Positions 56,123 to 64,000 of a stretch of 64,000 nucleotides of DNA are shown here, piece after piece. The DNA is from Burkholderiaceae bacterium (GTDB lineage: Bacteria > Pseudomonadota > Gammaproteobacteria > Burkholderiales > Burkholderiaceae_B): positions 1-64,000 of the forward strand of contig JAOATE010000050.1 of assembly GCA_030158305.1 (NCBI GenBank), written 5' to 3'. Every line of letters starts with the position of its first letter. The stretch's first letter is position 1. The notes beneath the pieces are model-generated. The model worked only from the letters and a program-made list of their open reading frames with translations. It made no database searches and was not told the origin of the DNA. A program made the position numbers and the translations under genes.

Positions 56123-56944
56123 ATGTGTCTCGCCATCCTCGCTTCAAATGTTTTGCCGGATTGGCCGCTGATTGTGTTGGCCAATCGAGACGAATTACAC
56201 AGCCGCCCTACTCTCGCGGCGAGCCCCTGGTCGGATGCGGAGACAATATTAGCGGGGCGTGATCTGAGCGCGGGCGGAACATGGCTTGGTATCACAACAC
56301 AAGGCAGAGTTGCACTGCTGACAAACTATCGTGAGCCAGGCCATCATGATCCATTGGCCCCTTCGAGAGGTCAGTTGACGGATGGTTTCCTGAGAAGTGA
56401 CGACTCTCCACATTCTTATGCGCAATCACTTCTTGATCGTGGAAATCGTTATAACGGTTTCAATTTAATGTTGGCGGACGCCTCCGGACTTTTGTACTGT
56501 TCGAACCGGGGGCACGAAAAAATTCAGCCACTGGACAAGGGGGTGATGGGGATATCGAATGCCTCACTCAATACACCGTGGCCCAAGCTCACGCGGACTC
56601 AGCGTGCGGTCTCTGAACATCTCGCTCAAGTCGGCGAAAGGGGCGCGCCAAACGCAGGGTTACTTTTTGACATCATGCAAGACACTCGCACTGCCTCCAT
56701 AGAGGAGCTACCTGATACGGGCGTAGGTGTTGACCGTGAAAAACTGTTGAGCAGTCCATTCATAAAAAATGAACGTTACGGGACACGCTGCACCACACTT
56801 ATTTTGAGGCGAATGGATGGCATGGTTCGTTTTCAAGAAAAAAGATTTGACGCACAAGGATTGATAGTTGGTGAAAGTTTCTGGACGGTGGATACCCACA
56901 AGAAGAAGTTTTTATCTGGAACTGTAGAAACCTTTGATTTTTAG
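56123..56944 (+). CDS. NRDE family protein (TANGO2 homologue)
   Basis: 273 aa. The name-giving motif is present as VLANRDELHSRPT, and the N-terminal Cys2 right after Met resembles an Ntn-hydrolase-like start. GRDLSAGGTWLGITTQGRVA and LLTNYREPG follow, and NRGHEKIQPLDKGVMGISNA is typical of the second half. Eukaryotic TANGO2 is linked to heme or acyl-lipid handling, but the molecular function is not settled. Cytoplasmic. Confidence 0.88.
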   Translation: MCLAILASNVLPDWPLIVLANRDELHSRPTLAASPWSDAETILAGRDLSAGGTWLGITTQGRVALLTNYREPGHHDPLAPSRGQLTDGFLRSDDSPHSYAQSLLDRGNRYNGFNLMLADASGLLYCSNRGHEKIQPLDKGVMGISNASLNTPWPKLTRTQRAVSEHLAQVGERGAPNAGLLFDIMQDTRTASIEELPDTGVGVDREKLLSSPFIKNERYGTRCTTLILRRMDGMVRFQEKRFDAQGLIVGESFWTVDTHKKKFLSGTVETFDF

Positions 56945-57025
56945 AGTTTCATTTGCTTTGCATGCTTCGCTCAGAACACAACCTCTATAATCGGTACTTA
57001 ATTTTCACTTGAGTTGAGGTCCCTT

Positions 57026-57481
57026 ATGTCTGACTTAAAAGTTCGAATTGCCGATGCAGTCAAAGATGCCATGCGCGCCAAGGCAGCCGAGCGTCTAGGG
57101 ACTTTGCGTTTTTTACAAGCCGCAATCAAACAACGTGAAGTCGATGAGCGAAAAGATCTTTCTGATGCTGAAGTGACTGCCATTGTTGAAAAACAGATCA
57201 AGCAGCGGCGCGAATCCATTGCTGCGTTTGAACAAGCGGGTCGAGTTGAAACCGCTGCTCAGGAAACGGCAGAACTGGCTATTTTGAAAGAGTTTTTACC
57301 GCAGGGAGCGACCGATGCTGAGATTGCCGCGGCAATTGATGCTGCACTTACTGAAGTCGCTGCACAAGGTGTCACAGGTGCTCCCGCGATGGGCAAAGTG
57401 ATGGCCATCCTTAAGCAGGCGCTTGCAGGGCGTGCAGAAATGTCTGCACTCTCCGCTCAAGTAAAAGCTAAATTAAGCTAA
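57026..57481 (+). CDS. GatB/YqeY domain protein
   Basis: 151 aa from ATG 57026 (GAGG 7 bases upstream); a TTG at 57014 is the longer option. The sequence is helical throughout with LRFLQAAIKQREVDERKDLSD, shortened here to AIKQREVDERKDLSD, and EKQIKQRRESIAAFEQAGR, LKEFLPQGATDAEI, then GAPAMGKVMAILKQALAGRA. Related to the tail domain of amidotransferase GatB, which binds tRNA. Stand-alone YqeY proteins are common next to rpsU/dnaG in relatives; neither is here. Its 3' end overlaps the convergent thioesterase gene by 9 bases. Confidence 0.9.
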   Translation: MSDLKVRIADAVKDAMRAKAAERLGTLRFLQAAIKQREVDERKDLSDAEVTAIVEKQIKQRRESIAAFEQAGRVETAAQETAELAILKEFLPQGATDAEIAAAIDAALTEVAAQGVTGAPAMGKVMAILKQALAGRAEMSALSAQVKAKLS

Positions 57482-57889
57482 AGGCTTGATCCGCAGCACT
57501 TTAAAAGCTGCGGTTGCTTTTGCAATGATGTTTCCGGCTGTATCGAGTACCTCGCCTTCACAAAAGGCGATTGAGCTGCCGCGACGGATGCAACGTGCTT
57601 CGACAGTCAGGTCTGTGATGGCAGGCTCAAGGCATGTGGTGTGCATATCAATGGTCGCCATGCCAATTCCAAGTGGATCATTCGCTCGACCCGCCGCGCT
57701 CAGGGTGAAATCTAGAATGCTCATGATGGCACCACCGTGAATGTGACCACGACTATTGCGCAGTTCGTCACGAATTTTGATGCGTGTGATGGCACGGTCG
57801 TCAGCACAGAGGACGGGCTCAAGTTGCAGAAAGTCGAGATAAGGAATTTCTAAGCCGAAATAGGTCTTGGGTTTTTCTAAAGATGACAC
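57473..57889 (-). CDS. Hotdog-fold thioesterase (PaaI-like)
   Basis: 138 aa. The central hotdog helix motif HGGAIMSILDFTLSAAGR and the strand ATIDMHTTCLEPAITDLTVEA (shortened core MHTTCLEPAITDLTVEA) fit acyl-CoA thioesterases of the PaaI/YbgC-related group. The start is a GTG (57889); no ATG occurs before the conserved core. Substrate unknown, likely a small acyl- or arylacyl-CoA. It converges with the YqeY gene and runs in the same direction as the upstream lipoprotein gene. Confidence 0.8.
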   Translation of the reverse strand: MSSLEKPKTYFGLEIPYLDFLQLEPVLCADDRAITRIKIRDELRNSRGHIHGGAIMSILDFTLSAAGRANDPLGIGMATIDMHTTCLEPAITDLTVEARCIRRGSSIAFCEGEVLDTAGNIIAKATAAFKVLRIKPLA

Positions 57890-57941
57890 AAAAAGACTCT
57901 GAAAAAGTAGGTGAAGAATAAAGAACTAACAGTAATGGGGT

Positions 57942-58349
57942 TTATTGGGGTCTCGGCATGTAACTCATGCAAGTCGGGGCACCAAACTGAATCACTTCAT
58001 GCATTGCGTCGATGGATTTAGCGTTCCAGATGTTGATACCGTTGACCCTGACCTGCACTTGTGAAGACTGCGCATCCAGGGCGCGAATATCGACCTGTCC
58101 ATAACGGTTGCCACCCAACTCTCCTGTTACAGCCACAAACGCTGTTCGATCTGTGGAGTTGATTTCTCCAATGATTGGAAACTCACCGTCTGCACTCCAA
58201 CAACGCTGAGCCTGGGCTTTTGCCCGCTCAAAAATGACTTCGTATGCCACTGGGACGGTAAAGCTGTCTTTAGGTGAGGTATTTGGATTGATGCCCATAC
58301 ATGCACCTAGTAGTAAGGGCGCGAGCGTAATCAGCCATTTGAAGTTCAT
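57942..58349 (-). CDS. Hypothetical lipoprotein
   Basis: 135 aa from ATG 58349; the longer frame places 14 residues before the signal peptide. The N-terminus is a classical lipoprotein signal with lipobox LLGAC at about residues 12-16. The mature part has two further Cys (QRCWS and APTCMSY) that could form a disulfide and a beta-rich look. I do not recognise the family. It is divergent from the DUF423 gene, with 84 bp between starts. Confidence 0.7.
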   Translation of the reverse strand: MNFKWLITLAPLLLGACMGINPNTSPKDSFTVPVAYEVIFERAKAQAQRCWSADGEFPIIGEINSTDRTAFVAVTGELGGNRYGQVDIRALDAQSSQVQVRVNGINIWNAKSIDAMHEVIQFGAPTCMSYMPRPQ

Positions 58350-58433
58350 GTGGTTTGCCTTAGACGGGCCCAAGAGAGCCAAAGGTTGCATAATACGGAC
58401 TTAAGCAGCAATTTTACGACTTTTAATCCTCTC

Positions 58434-58823
58434 ATGATTCCACATAAATATAGTTTCTCAGGCTGGGTGGTGGTTGCAGCATTGTTGGGATTGCTGGGTG
58501 TTGCGCTGGGCGCGGTCGCGGCTCATGCTGTTTCTGACCCCAAAGCGGTTGCCGCAATCGAAAAAGCTGCGCTTTATCAATTAATCCATGTTTTGGCGCT
58601 AATGTTTGCAAGCAAGTATGAAGGACGGTTTGGGGCCCTGAGTTGTTGGTTCTTTTTAATCGGCATCACGCTTTTCTGTGGCTCAATTGATGTCAAATAT
58701 TTACTTGGCTTTCAAGGTGCGACTTCTGTGGCACCTTTAGGGGGTATTTGTTTAATGCTTGGTTGGATTTTTCTGGGTGTGTCAAGTCTTCATCACAAAA
58801 AACATCCTTTTCACCCAAGCTGA
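58434..58823 (+). CDS. DUF423 family small membrane protein (YgdD-like)
   Basis: 129 aa from ATG 58434; the longer frame has no membrane-protein start. Four membrane spans. LLGLLGVALGAVAAHAV at about residues 16-33 is the family signature, followed by QLIHVLALMF and FCGSIDVKYLLGF. Function unknown across the family. Inner membrane. Confidence 0.88.
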   Translation: MIPHKYSFSGWVVVAALLGLLGVALGAVAAHAVSDPKAVAAIEKAALYQLIHVLALMFASKYEGRFGALSCWFFLIGITLFCGSIDVKYLLGFQGATSVAPLGGICLMLGWIFLGVSSLHHKKHPFHPS

Positions 58824-58895
58824 AAACAACGATTCACTTCAATGGTAAAAAGCTGATTAACACTCTTTTTCTTTCACAACTCAGTATCTAATCCA

Positions 58896-60065
58896 ATGAC
58901 TATACGAGACAAAGCCTATATCGTCGGTGCATACGAACACCCCACGCGTAAAGCCCCTGACAAATCCGTCGCCCAGTTGCATGCCGAATCCGCCAAGGGC
59001 GCCCTTGAAGACGCTGGATTAACACTCAGTGACATTGACGGCTATTTTTGTGCCGGCGATGCACCTGGCCTTGGTATGTTAAACATGGCTGATTACATGG
59101 GGTTAAATAAACTGCGCCATGTGGACTCGACCGAAACGGGTGGCTGTTCTTACCTGATTCACGTCTCGCATGCTGCACAGGCTATCGCTGCAGGAAAGTG
59201 TGACATCGCGCTCATTACACTCGCAGGACGTCCACGTTCGGCAGGCTCCTCGGGTTTGCAGCCGCGTAATTGGGGCAATGACTTACCTGATGTGCCCTTT
59301 GAAGCACCTTTCGGGCCTGTGACTGTCAATAGTTACGCGATGGTCGCCGCTCGTCATATGTATGAGTACGGCACGACGTCTGAGCAACTCGCCTGGATTA
59401 AGGTCGCGGCATCTCATCACGCTCAGCATAATCCGCATGCCATGCTGCGGGATGTGGTGACTGTCGAAGACGTGATCAATTCACCTTTAGTATCGACCCC
59501 CCTCCACCGTCTTGATTGTTGTGTGGTGAGTGATGGCGGCGGCGCACTGATCGTGGCTCGCCCAGATATTGCCAAGTCACTCAAGCGACCCCTGGTTAAA
59601 TTACGTGGTGCGGGTGAGTCCGTGAAAGGTCAACTCGGTGGCCGCGTAGACCTGACTTACTCAGGCGCACGCATTTCAGGCGCGAATGCATTCGCAGAAG
59701 CCGGCCTGACCCCTCAGGATATTAAGTACGCCTCTATATACGACAGCTTCACCATCACAGTATTGATGCAGCTCGAGGATCTTGGCTTTTGTAAAAAAGG
59801 CGAAGGCGGCAAGTTTGTTTCTGACGGCAATTTGATCTCTGGCGTAGGCAAGCTTCCTTTTAATACTGACGGCGGTGGTTTGTGTAACAACCATCCAGCC
59901 AATCGTGGCGGCATCACCAAGGTCATTGAGGCTGTCCGCCAACTGCGTGGCGAAGCTCATCCTGCCGTGCAGGTTAAAAATTGTGATATTGCCTTGGCTC
60001 ATGGCACAGGCGGTTTTCTTGGTTCGCGCCATGGTAGCGCAACACTGATCATGGAGCGTGAATAA
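58896..60065 (+). CDS. Thiolase-like protein (SCP2-thiolase / Ltp2 aldolase family)
   Basis: 389 aa. The thiolase fold is clear from GALEDAGLTLSDIDGYFCAG, MVAARHMYEYG, SDGGGALIVARPD, YDSFTITVLMQLEDLGFC and LCNNHPANRGG with His333. Cys84 stands where the nucleophilic Cys would be (STETGGCSY), but the second catalytic Cys motif of degradative thiolases is replaced by AHGTGGFLGSRHGS (about residues 368-381). It forms a pair with a DUF35 zinc-ribbon protein 2 bp downstream, as in Ltp2/ChsH2 side-chain aldolases and BbsA/BbsB benzoylsuccinyl-CoA thiolase. Acyl-CoA chain cleavage is likely; substrate and reaction type (thiolase or retro-aldolase) are open. Confidence 0.8.
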   Translation: MTIRDKAYIVGAYEHPTRKAPDKSVAQLHAESAKGALEDAGLTLSDIDGYFCAGDAPGLGMLNMADYMGLNKLRHVDSTETGGCSYLIHVSHAAQAIAAGKCDIALITLAGRPRSAGSSGLQPRNWGNDLPDVPFEAPFGPVTVNSYAMVAARHMYEYGTTSEQLAWIKVAASHHAQHNPHAMLRDVVTVEDVINSPLVSTPLHRLDCCVVSDGGGALIVARPDIAKSLKRPLVKLRGAGESVKGQLGGRVDLTYSGARISGANAFAEAGLTPQDIKYASIYDSFTITVLMQLEDLGFCKKGEGGKFVSDGNLISGVGKLPFNTDGGGLCNNHPANRGGITKVIEAVRQLRGEAHPAVQVKNCDIALAHGTGGFLGSRHGSATLIMERE

Positions 60066-60067
60066 TC

Positions 60068-60469
60068 ATGACGATGATGTATCAACCCAACCCTATCCCA
60101 GCCCCCACTGAAGAGCAAGGCAATCAACCCTTCTGGGAAGCCGCGAAAACGGGTAAGTTTTTGGTGAAATACTGCAAGTCTTGCAAAGAGCCACATTGGT
60201 ATCCACGTACGCTCTGTCCCTTTTGTTTCGGTGAAACTGAATGGAAAGAAGGCTCTGGCAAAGGCACAATTTACTCGCTGAGCGTGATGCAGCGCGGTAA
60301 TCCAAACCCGTACTGTATCGCTTATGTCACGCTCGATGAAGGCGTCACGATGATGACGCAGATCGTGGATTGTGATTTGGCAGCGCTTAAGATCGGACAA
60401 AAGGTCAAGTTGGTATTTAAGCCAACAACGGAGGAAGGACCTCCCGTTCCGATGTTTACGCCAGTGTAA
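60068..60469 (+). CDS. DUF35 zinc-ribbon / OB-fold protein
   Basis: 133 aa. The rubredoxin-like zinc ribbon has Cys36, Cys39, Cys50 and Cys53 (KYCKSCKEPHWYPRTLCPFC), followed by an OB-fold with GTIYSLSVMQ, IAYVTLDEGV and KLVFKPT. DUF35 proteins are obligate partners of thiolase-like enzymes, helping acyl-CoA binding. It starts 2 bp after the upstream gene's stop and is followed by a strong terminator at 60505. Confidence 0.88.
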   Translation: MTMMYQPNPIPAPTEEQGNQPFWEAAKTGKFLVKYCKSCKEPHWYPRTLCPFCFGETEWKEGSGKGTIYSLSVMQRGNPNPYCIAYVTLDEGVTMMTQIVDCDLAALKIGQKVKLVFKPTTEEGPPVPMFTPV

Positions 60470-60504
60470 TGAACGTGTACTGACAATCTATGTTGGTGTG
60501 ATAA

Positions 60505-60532
60505 AAAAAGAGGATCCGCGGATCCTCTTTTT
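60505..60532. terminator. Bidirectional rho-independent terminator
   Basis: The perfect palindrome GAGGATCCG/CGGATCCTC is flanked by A5 on the left and T5 on the right, extending the stem to 14 bp. TTTTTCTTTT follows on the plus strand, and T-rich sequence follows on the minus strand as well. It separates the DUF35 gene from the convergent DUF945 gene. Confidence 0.88.
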
Positions 60533-60552
60533 CTTTTAGGCCTAGTCAAAGT

Positions 60553-61827
60553 TTAAGGATTGAGTGCGGCATTGATCACATTGTCGAGAAACTTGAGATT
60601 GTCTTTTACATCAAAAGTTTTTCCATTCGCCGTAATGACACCATTCATAAACTCGAAACTGGTCTTAAGACCTTCGGGTGTTTTGACGGCCAAGCCAAAC
60701 ATCAACGCAGTTGTTTGTTGAGCAGTGTCTAAGCCACCTTTGCCATTTAATTTGGCTTGACCTGCTGCACGCAAACGTTGGGCCGAGGAAAAGGCTGTCT
60801 CTGATCCCTCTGCCTTGAGCACTTCAATATTGAGGTCTCCACTCACCGATCCACCTTCTAACTTTGCGACGACTTTGGGCAGGCCGATTGAAAAGCCCTT
60901 GTTAAACAAAACGCGCAAAGATTTGGACAATGCGACACGTTCTTCTGCAGTGAGCTTATTGATGTCTTTTGCATCTCGCAAAATCGTTGAAATTGACATC
61001 AAGCTGTCTTTGTCGAGACCACGCAATGCAAACTCTTGATCAACATCACTTAGCTTAAATTTTTCAAAAGCATAGTGTTTGATGGTTTGAGTAATCGCAA
61101 AATTGAAACGGTCGTTGTCCAGACTAGCTGTTTTAATCAGTTTCATTCCCTCAAAGGCCGAAGATGCGCTGGTGCCTTTGTCGATACCAAAAGCGTAAGT
61201 GCCTAATCCCAAATTACGATTAGAAAGATTGATGTCAATACTCATTCCACGCCAATCAGTCACTACAGACTCAGTCCGTGCATTGAGATGGTCGGACTGA
61301 AGTTTCAACTTCAGTGTTTCATTGTCCCAAGTTGCCATGCCTGTCAAAGGAGTCAGTTTTAAGGCGGTTTGGGCATCTTTAAATAAAAGCTCTGAAAGTT
61401 CGACGCTTGAGTGACGCTGTCCACCGTAACCGATATGGCCTTTGCCGTGCATCGTCGGACCCTGGCCGAAGAGTTGTTTCAGCGTGGGATCAATTGAATC
61501 GTCCCCTGTCATTTTCCACTCGAGACGACCCGCTGAATCAGGTAAGAGCAAATTCGAGATTTTGTATTGGATGATGAAGCCAAGTGCGGTTGGCGCACCT
61601 TCTGCTGTTGGCATAAAGTTGGGGAAACGAATTTCAAACTTGCCTGTCGAAGAAAAGGCTGACTGTTGATGCTCCACAGTTTTGATATGCATGTTGTCAT
61701 TTTGCTTGTAGAGCTCAGGAAGTGACGTGATGTAGTTTCCTGTAGTGCGAGCAGAGTAGAAACTGGCACCTAACCAAACCGCCACCAATAAGCCAATTAA
61801 AGCAACCAAACTGATAATTTTTTTCAC
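60553..61827 (-). CDS. DUF945 / YdgA family protein
   Basis: 424 aa. One N-terminal hydrophobic segment (residues 4-25, signal anchor), then a long beta-rich domain. FEIRFPNFMPTAEGAPTALG and WKMTGDDSIDP fit the YdgA/DUF945 family, whose members are large periplasm-facing proteins of unknown function with AsmA-like flavour. LKFLDNVINAALNP ends the protein. It is preceded by a 61-bp gap to proC and followed by the terminator. Confidence 0.8.
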   Translation of the reverse strand: MKKIISLVALIGLLVAVWLGASFYSARTTGNYITSLPELYKQNDNMHIKTVEHQQSAFSSTGKFEIRFPNFMPTAEGAPTALGFIIQYKISNLLLPDSAGRLEWKMTGDDSIDPTLKQLFGQGPTMHGKGHIGYGGQRHSSVELSELLFKDAQTALKLTPLTGMATWDNETLKLKLQSDHLNARTESVVTDWRGMSIDINLSNRNLGLGTYAFGIDKGTSASSAFEGMKLIKTASLDNDRFNFAITQTIKHYAFEKFKLSDVDQEFALRGLDKDSLMSISTILRDAKDINKLTAEERVALSKSLRVLFNKGFSIGLPKVVAKLEGGSVSGDLNIEVLKAEGSETAFSSAQRLRAAGQAKLNGKGGLDTAQQTTALMFGLAVKTPEGLKTSFEFMNGVITANGKTFDVKDNLKFLDNVINAALNP

Positions 61828-61888
61828 GAGAATTTTCCGATCATTTTATGAATGATAATTAACTTACTAAGCAAATATTAGCATTGAA

Positions 61889-62734
61889 TTAGGCGCCAAA
61901 TTCCTTTGAGAGCTCCGCGGCACGACTATCAGCCGCTTTCATGGCCTGTGAAACGATATCAACAAACTGTGACTCTTGAAAGACAGCTAAAGCAGCTGCT
62001 GTTGTACCCCCTTTTGAAGTGACTCGTTCACGCAGGGTGGCGGGTGTCTCGGGTGATGCGCTGGCAAGTTTGGTTGCCCCTGCCAAGGTGGCCAAGGCAA
62101 GTTCTTTTGCCTGGCTGGAAGTCAGCCCAAGAGCCTCTCCTCCTTTGACTAAAGCCTCTAAAAATAAGAATACGTAGGCTGGTCCGCTTCCCGATAGCGC
62201 GGTGACCGCGTCAATGGCGGCATCGTCATTGACCCAAACAGCTTGTCCGACAGCAGAAAGAAGACCCGTTGCAATCAAGCGGTCTTCGGCTGAAAGACCT
62301 GCGGGCGCGGCTAGACCAGTCACCCCTGCACCCACCAGTGCTGGTGTATTGGGCATACATCGGACAATATTTTGATAGGGAGCTTGTGGTGATCCACACC
62401 AAGTCGCTAAGGATGAAATAGAAATACCTGCTGCAATACTGATGATCAAGGTGTCGGCTGACATCCACTGCTTGCATTGCAAGACAACCTCTTTCATTTG
62501 TTGAGGCTTAACAGCAAAAATCCATACGCGATGATGACGCAATGTCGCATCAGGCCCTGCACTGGTACTGACTCCGCGCTTGTCCCACTGCGTTCGCAAT
62601 GCGTCGGCAACCTCGATTACGTGTATGTTCTCTAGAGGACATTTCTGATTGATCAGGCCGGAAACTAGCGCATTTGCCATATTGCCGCCACCGATAAACG
62701 CCACTGAAGGAAAATTAGTCATCACACCATCCAT
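61889..62734 (-). CDS. proC: Pyrroline-5-carboxylate reductase
   Basis: 281 aa. Rossmann motif VAFIGGGNMANALVSGL, the VKPQQM segment, MPNTPALVGAGVTGL, and the family signature ALSGSGPAYVFLFLEAL plus RERVTSKGGTTAAAL. It makes proline from pyrroline-5-carboxylate with NAD(P)H. ATG 62722 (4 residues later) would match the usual family start equally well; no ribosome site decides it. Confidence 0.93.
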   Translation of the reverse strand: MDGVMTNFPSVAFIGGGNMANALVSGLINQKCPLENIHVIEVADALRTQWDKRGVSTSAGPDATLRHHRVWIFAVKPQQMKEVVLQCKQWMSADTLIISIAAGISISSLATWCGSPQAPYQNIVRCMPNTPALVGAGVTGLAAPAGLSAEDRLIATGLLSAVGQAVWVNDDAAIDAVTALSGSGPAYVFLFLEALVKGGEALGLTSSQAKELALATLAGATKLASASPETPATLRERVTSKGGTTAAALAVFQESQFVDIVSQAMKAADSRAAELSKEFGA

Positions 62735-62792
62735 CTGAATCTATAGACATCAATATAAGAAAACTAAAAAACTGAAAAGTTTGAGATCAAAT

Positions 62793-63644
62793 CTAGCCCA
62801 GCACTTCAAGTCCAATACCAACGCATACTGCGGCACCAAACCAAGTGTTGTGTAGAAATGCTTTAAAGCAGGCTTGGCGGTCACGACCTCGAATCCATTG
62901 AATGTGTTTTGCAGCAATCATGGCTGATAGGCTGAGTGCTGCAAAATACATCCACCCGTACCCCAGCCAGTCGCCAGCAACACCGAGTAAAAGAAGCGTC
63001 AAGCCGTAGCAAAGCGCCACAAAAAAAACATCATAGCGACCAAAAGTAATCGCTGAAGATTTAACCCCTAACCGCAAATCATCATCACGATCGACCATTG
63101 CGTATTCTGTGTCGTAGGCGATCGCCCAAAAGATATTGGCAATGAGTAGTAGCCAAGCAACGGCGGGGATTGATCCCTGAATCGCTGCAAAACTCATCGG
63201 AATACCGAAACCAAAGGCAATACCAAGATATGCCTGTGGAATGGCAAAGAACCTTTTAAATAATGGATAAGTCACGGCTAAAAAAGCAGCTACGCCTGCC
63301 AGCAGGATAGTGAGAGGATTCGTCGTCAGCACGAGCCCCAAGCTGATGAAACCAAGCGCCGCAGCGACATAGAGTGCCTCGCGTGGAGCAAGTGCACCCG
63401 TTGCAAGCACCCTCTCTTGTGTGCGTTTGACATGCAGATCAACGTCGCGGTCAAAGTAATCATTCATGGCACACCCTGCTGAGCGCATTAGTATGGTGCC
63501 CAAGATAAAAACAACCAAGATGTGCCATTCTGGGAAACCATCAGCCGCGGCAAATAGAGCCCAAAGTGTAGGCCAAAGCAATAACAAAATTCCAATGGGC
63601 TTATCCAGACGAACTAAGCGCCAGTAAAGTTTTAGTTTTGTCAT
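62793..63644 (-). CDS. ubiA: 4-hydroxybenzoate octaprenyltransferase
   Basis: 283 aa from ATG 63644 (a TTG precedes it). About nine membrane spans, the first Asp-rich motif NDYFDRDVDLHVKRT and the second DTEYAMVDRDDDLRLGVKS, and the opening RLDKPIGILLLLWPT are diagnostic. It prenylates 4-hydroxybenzoate in ubiquinone synthesis. Its start is 11 bp from the stop of the oxyR-like gene on the same strand, so they may share a message. Confidence 0.95.
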   Translation of the reverse strand: MTKLKLYWRLVRLDKPIGILLLLWPTLWALFAAADGFPEWHILVVFILGTILMRSAGCAMNDYFDRDVDLHVKRTQERVLATGALAPREALYVAAALGFISLGLVLTTNPLTILLAGVAAFLAVTYPLFKRFFAIPQAYLGIAFGFGIPMSFAAIQGSIPAVAWLLLIANIFWAIAYDTEYAMVDRDDDLRLGVKSSAITFGRYDVFFVALCYGLTLLLLGVAGDWLGYGWMYFAALSLSAMIAAKHIQWIRGRDRQACFKAFLHNTWFGAAVCVGIGLEVLG

Positions 63645-63655
63645 CAAAGTAGGTT

Positions 63656-64000
63656 TTAGTGAGCCTGTGGTGGTTGTGGCAACATGTGGACGTCCTGTAA
63701 TTGACAGGCATATACGGCTTGGGCAAGAGCCTCTATGGCCGCAGCGCGTGGGAAACTTTTTCTCCAGGCTAAAACAACACGACGATCAGGTACTGGACGA
63801 TCGAAAGGAATGTAACGTAGCAGTTTGTTGTTGCGATCCTCTTTTGGAACGGATGTCCGAGGCATCACTGTAATGCCTATGCCTGCGGCCACCATGTGAC
63901 GGATGGTTTCCAAGGAAGAGCCTTCAAAGGTGCGCTGTATGCCTTCGCTCGATGCTGCAAAGCGAGAAAGTTCGGGACAGACCTCAAGCACTTGATCTCG
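63656..64000 (-). CDS. oxyR: LysR-type hydrogen-peroxide sensor OxyR, C-terminal fragment
   Basis: 114 codons to the window edge; the N-terminal part with the DNA-binding domain lies outside. The visible part begins Arg-Asp-Gln-Val-Leu-Glu-Val-Cys, which aligns with E. coli OxyR RDQ...GFC, so this Cys is the counterpart of the disulfide residue Cys208; the Cys199 counterpart would be three residues outside the window. SSLETIRHMVAAGIGITVMP follows as in OxyR. It would activate peroxide-defence genes; the peroxidase operon at 8258 is a possible target in this window. Confidence 0.85.
   Translation of the reverse strand, partial: RDQVLEVCPELSRFAASSEGIQRTFEGSSLETIRHMVAAGIGITVMPRTSVPKEDRNNKLLRYIPFDRPVPDRRVVLAWRKSFPRAAAIEALAQAVYACQLQDVHMLPQPPQAH

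Noticed and set aside
1-64000. tRNA, rRNA, CRISPR, IS or prophage content
   Set aside because: The gaps between genes are all short, and I see no cloverleaf, regularly spaced repeat, transposase or integrase motif.

Overview
The window reads as an ordinary chromosomal segment of a moderate-GC betaproteobacterium of the order Burkholderiales, most likely an Alcaligenaceae-type bacterium. The basis is the long block map / rpsB-tsf-pyrH-frr-uppS-cdsA-dxr-rseP-bamA-skp-lpxD-fabZ-lpxA-lpxB-rnhB-trmH / ppsR / ppsA with glnD next to map, the ratA-rnfH pair, mltG-tmk-holB-tatD, and folC-SPOR-cvpA-purF. This taxonomic call is inference from remembered gene order and protein style, not a search. I see no rRNA, tRNA, CRISPR array, insertion sequence, integrase or prophage gene. 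No gene-free stretch exceeds 300 bases; the longest are about 140-220 bp between divergent genes.

Layout. 1-2004: the end of an operon with a truncated coiled-coil lipoprotein and a membrane-anchored von Willebrand A protein. 2041-3935: a tartrate/D-malate dehydrogenase and an HpcH/HpaI aldolase. 3948-7241 (minus): a PanE-type reductase, a beta-CASP metallo-beta-lactamase nuclease and an enoyl-CoA hydratase. 7383-8167: DoxX and a small exported protein. 8258-11481: a tight four-gene operon of exported peroxiredoxin, DNA photolyase, glutathione peroxidase and an exported DUF3298-like protein, which looks like a light/oxidative-stress unit. 11478-15765 (minus): ankyrin protein, tatD, holB, tmk, mltG. 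15868-16905: ygfZ. 16953-20193 (minus): acyl-CoA dehydrogenase, 3-hydroxyisobutyryl-CoA hydrolase and 3-hydroxyisobutyrate dehydrogenase, the middle of valine breakdown. 20245-21038 (minus): ratA-rnfH.

21143-27075 is the most accessory-looking part. It holds an MltD-like lytic transglycosylase and a convergent three-gene cassette of an AlgI-type MBOAT acyltransferase, a DHHW/AlgJ-like protein with a long low-complexity linker, and a lipoprotein SGNH esterase. Together these look like a complete envelope-glycan O-acetylation/de-acetylation system sitting between ratA and smpB, genes I would expect to be neighbours.

27261-50805: smpB; the divergent ppsA/ppsR pair with an inverted repeat between them; trmH, rnhB and the lipid A/outer-membrane biogenesis block down to rpsB; then divergent map, glnD and dsbB. 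50802-55081 (minus): purF, cvpA, SPOR protein, folC. 55189-60469: an EamA exporter, a TANGO2/NRDE protein, YqeY, a hotdog thioesterase, an orphan lipoprotein, DUF423, and a thiolase-like/DUF35 pair whose catalytic residues are not those of a standard thiolase. 60553-64000 (minus): a DUF945/YdgA protein, proC, ubiA and the C-terminal part of an OxyR regulator cut by the window edge.

Many annotated starts were moved from the longest reading frame to an internal start with a better ribosome-binding site, signal peptide or family length; the reason is given in each entry. All functional calls are from motifs read by eye.
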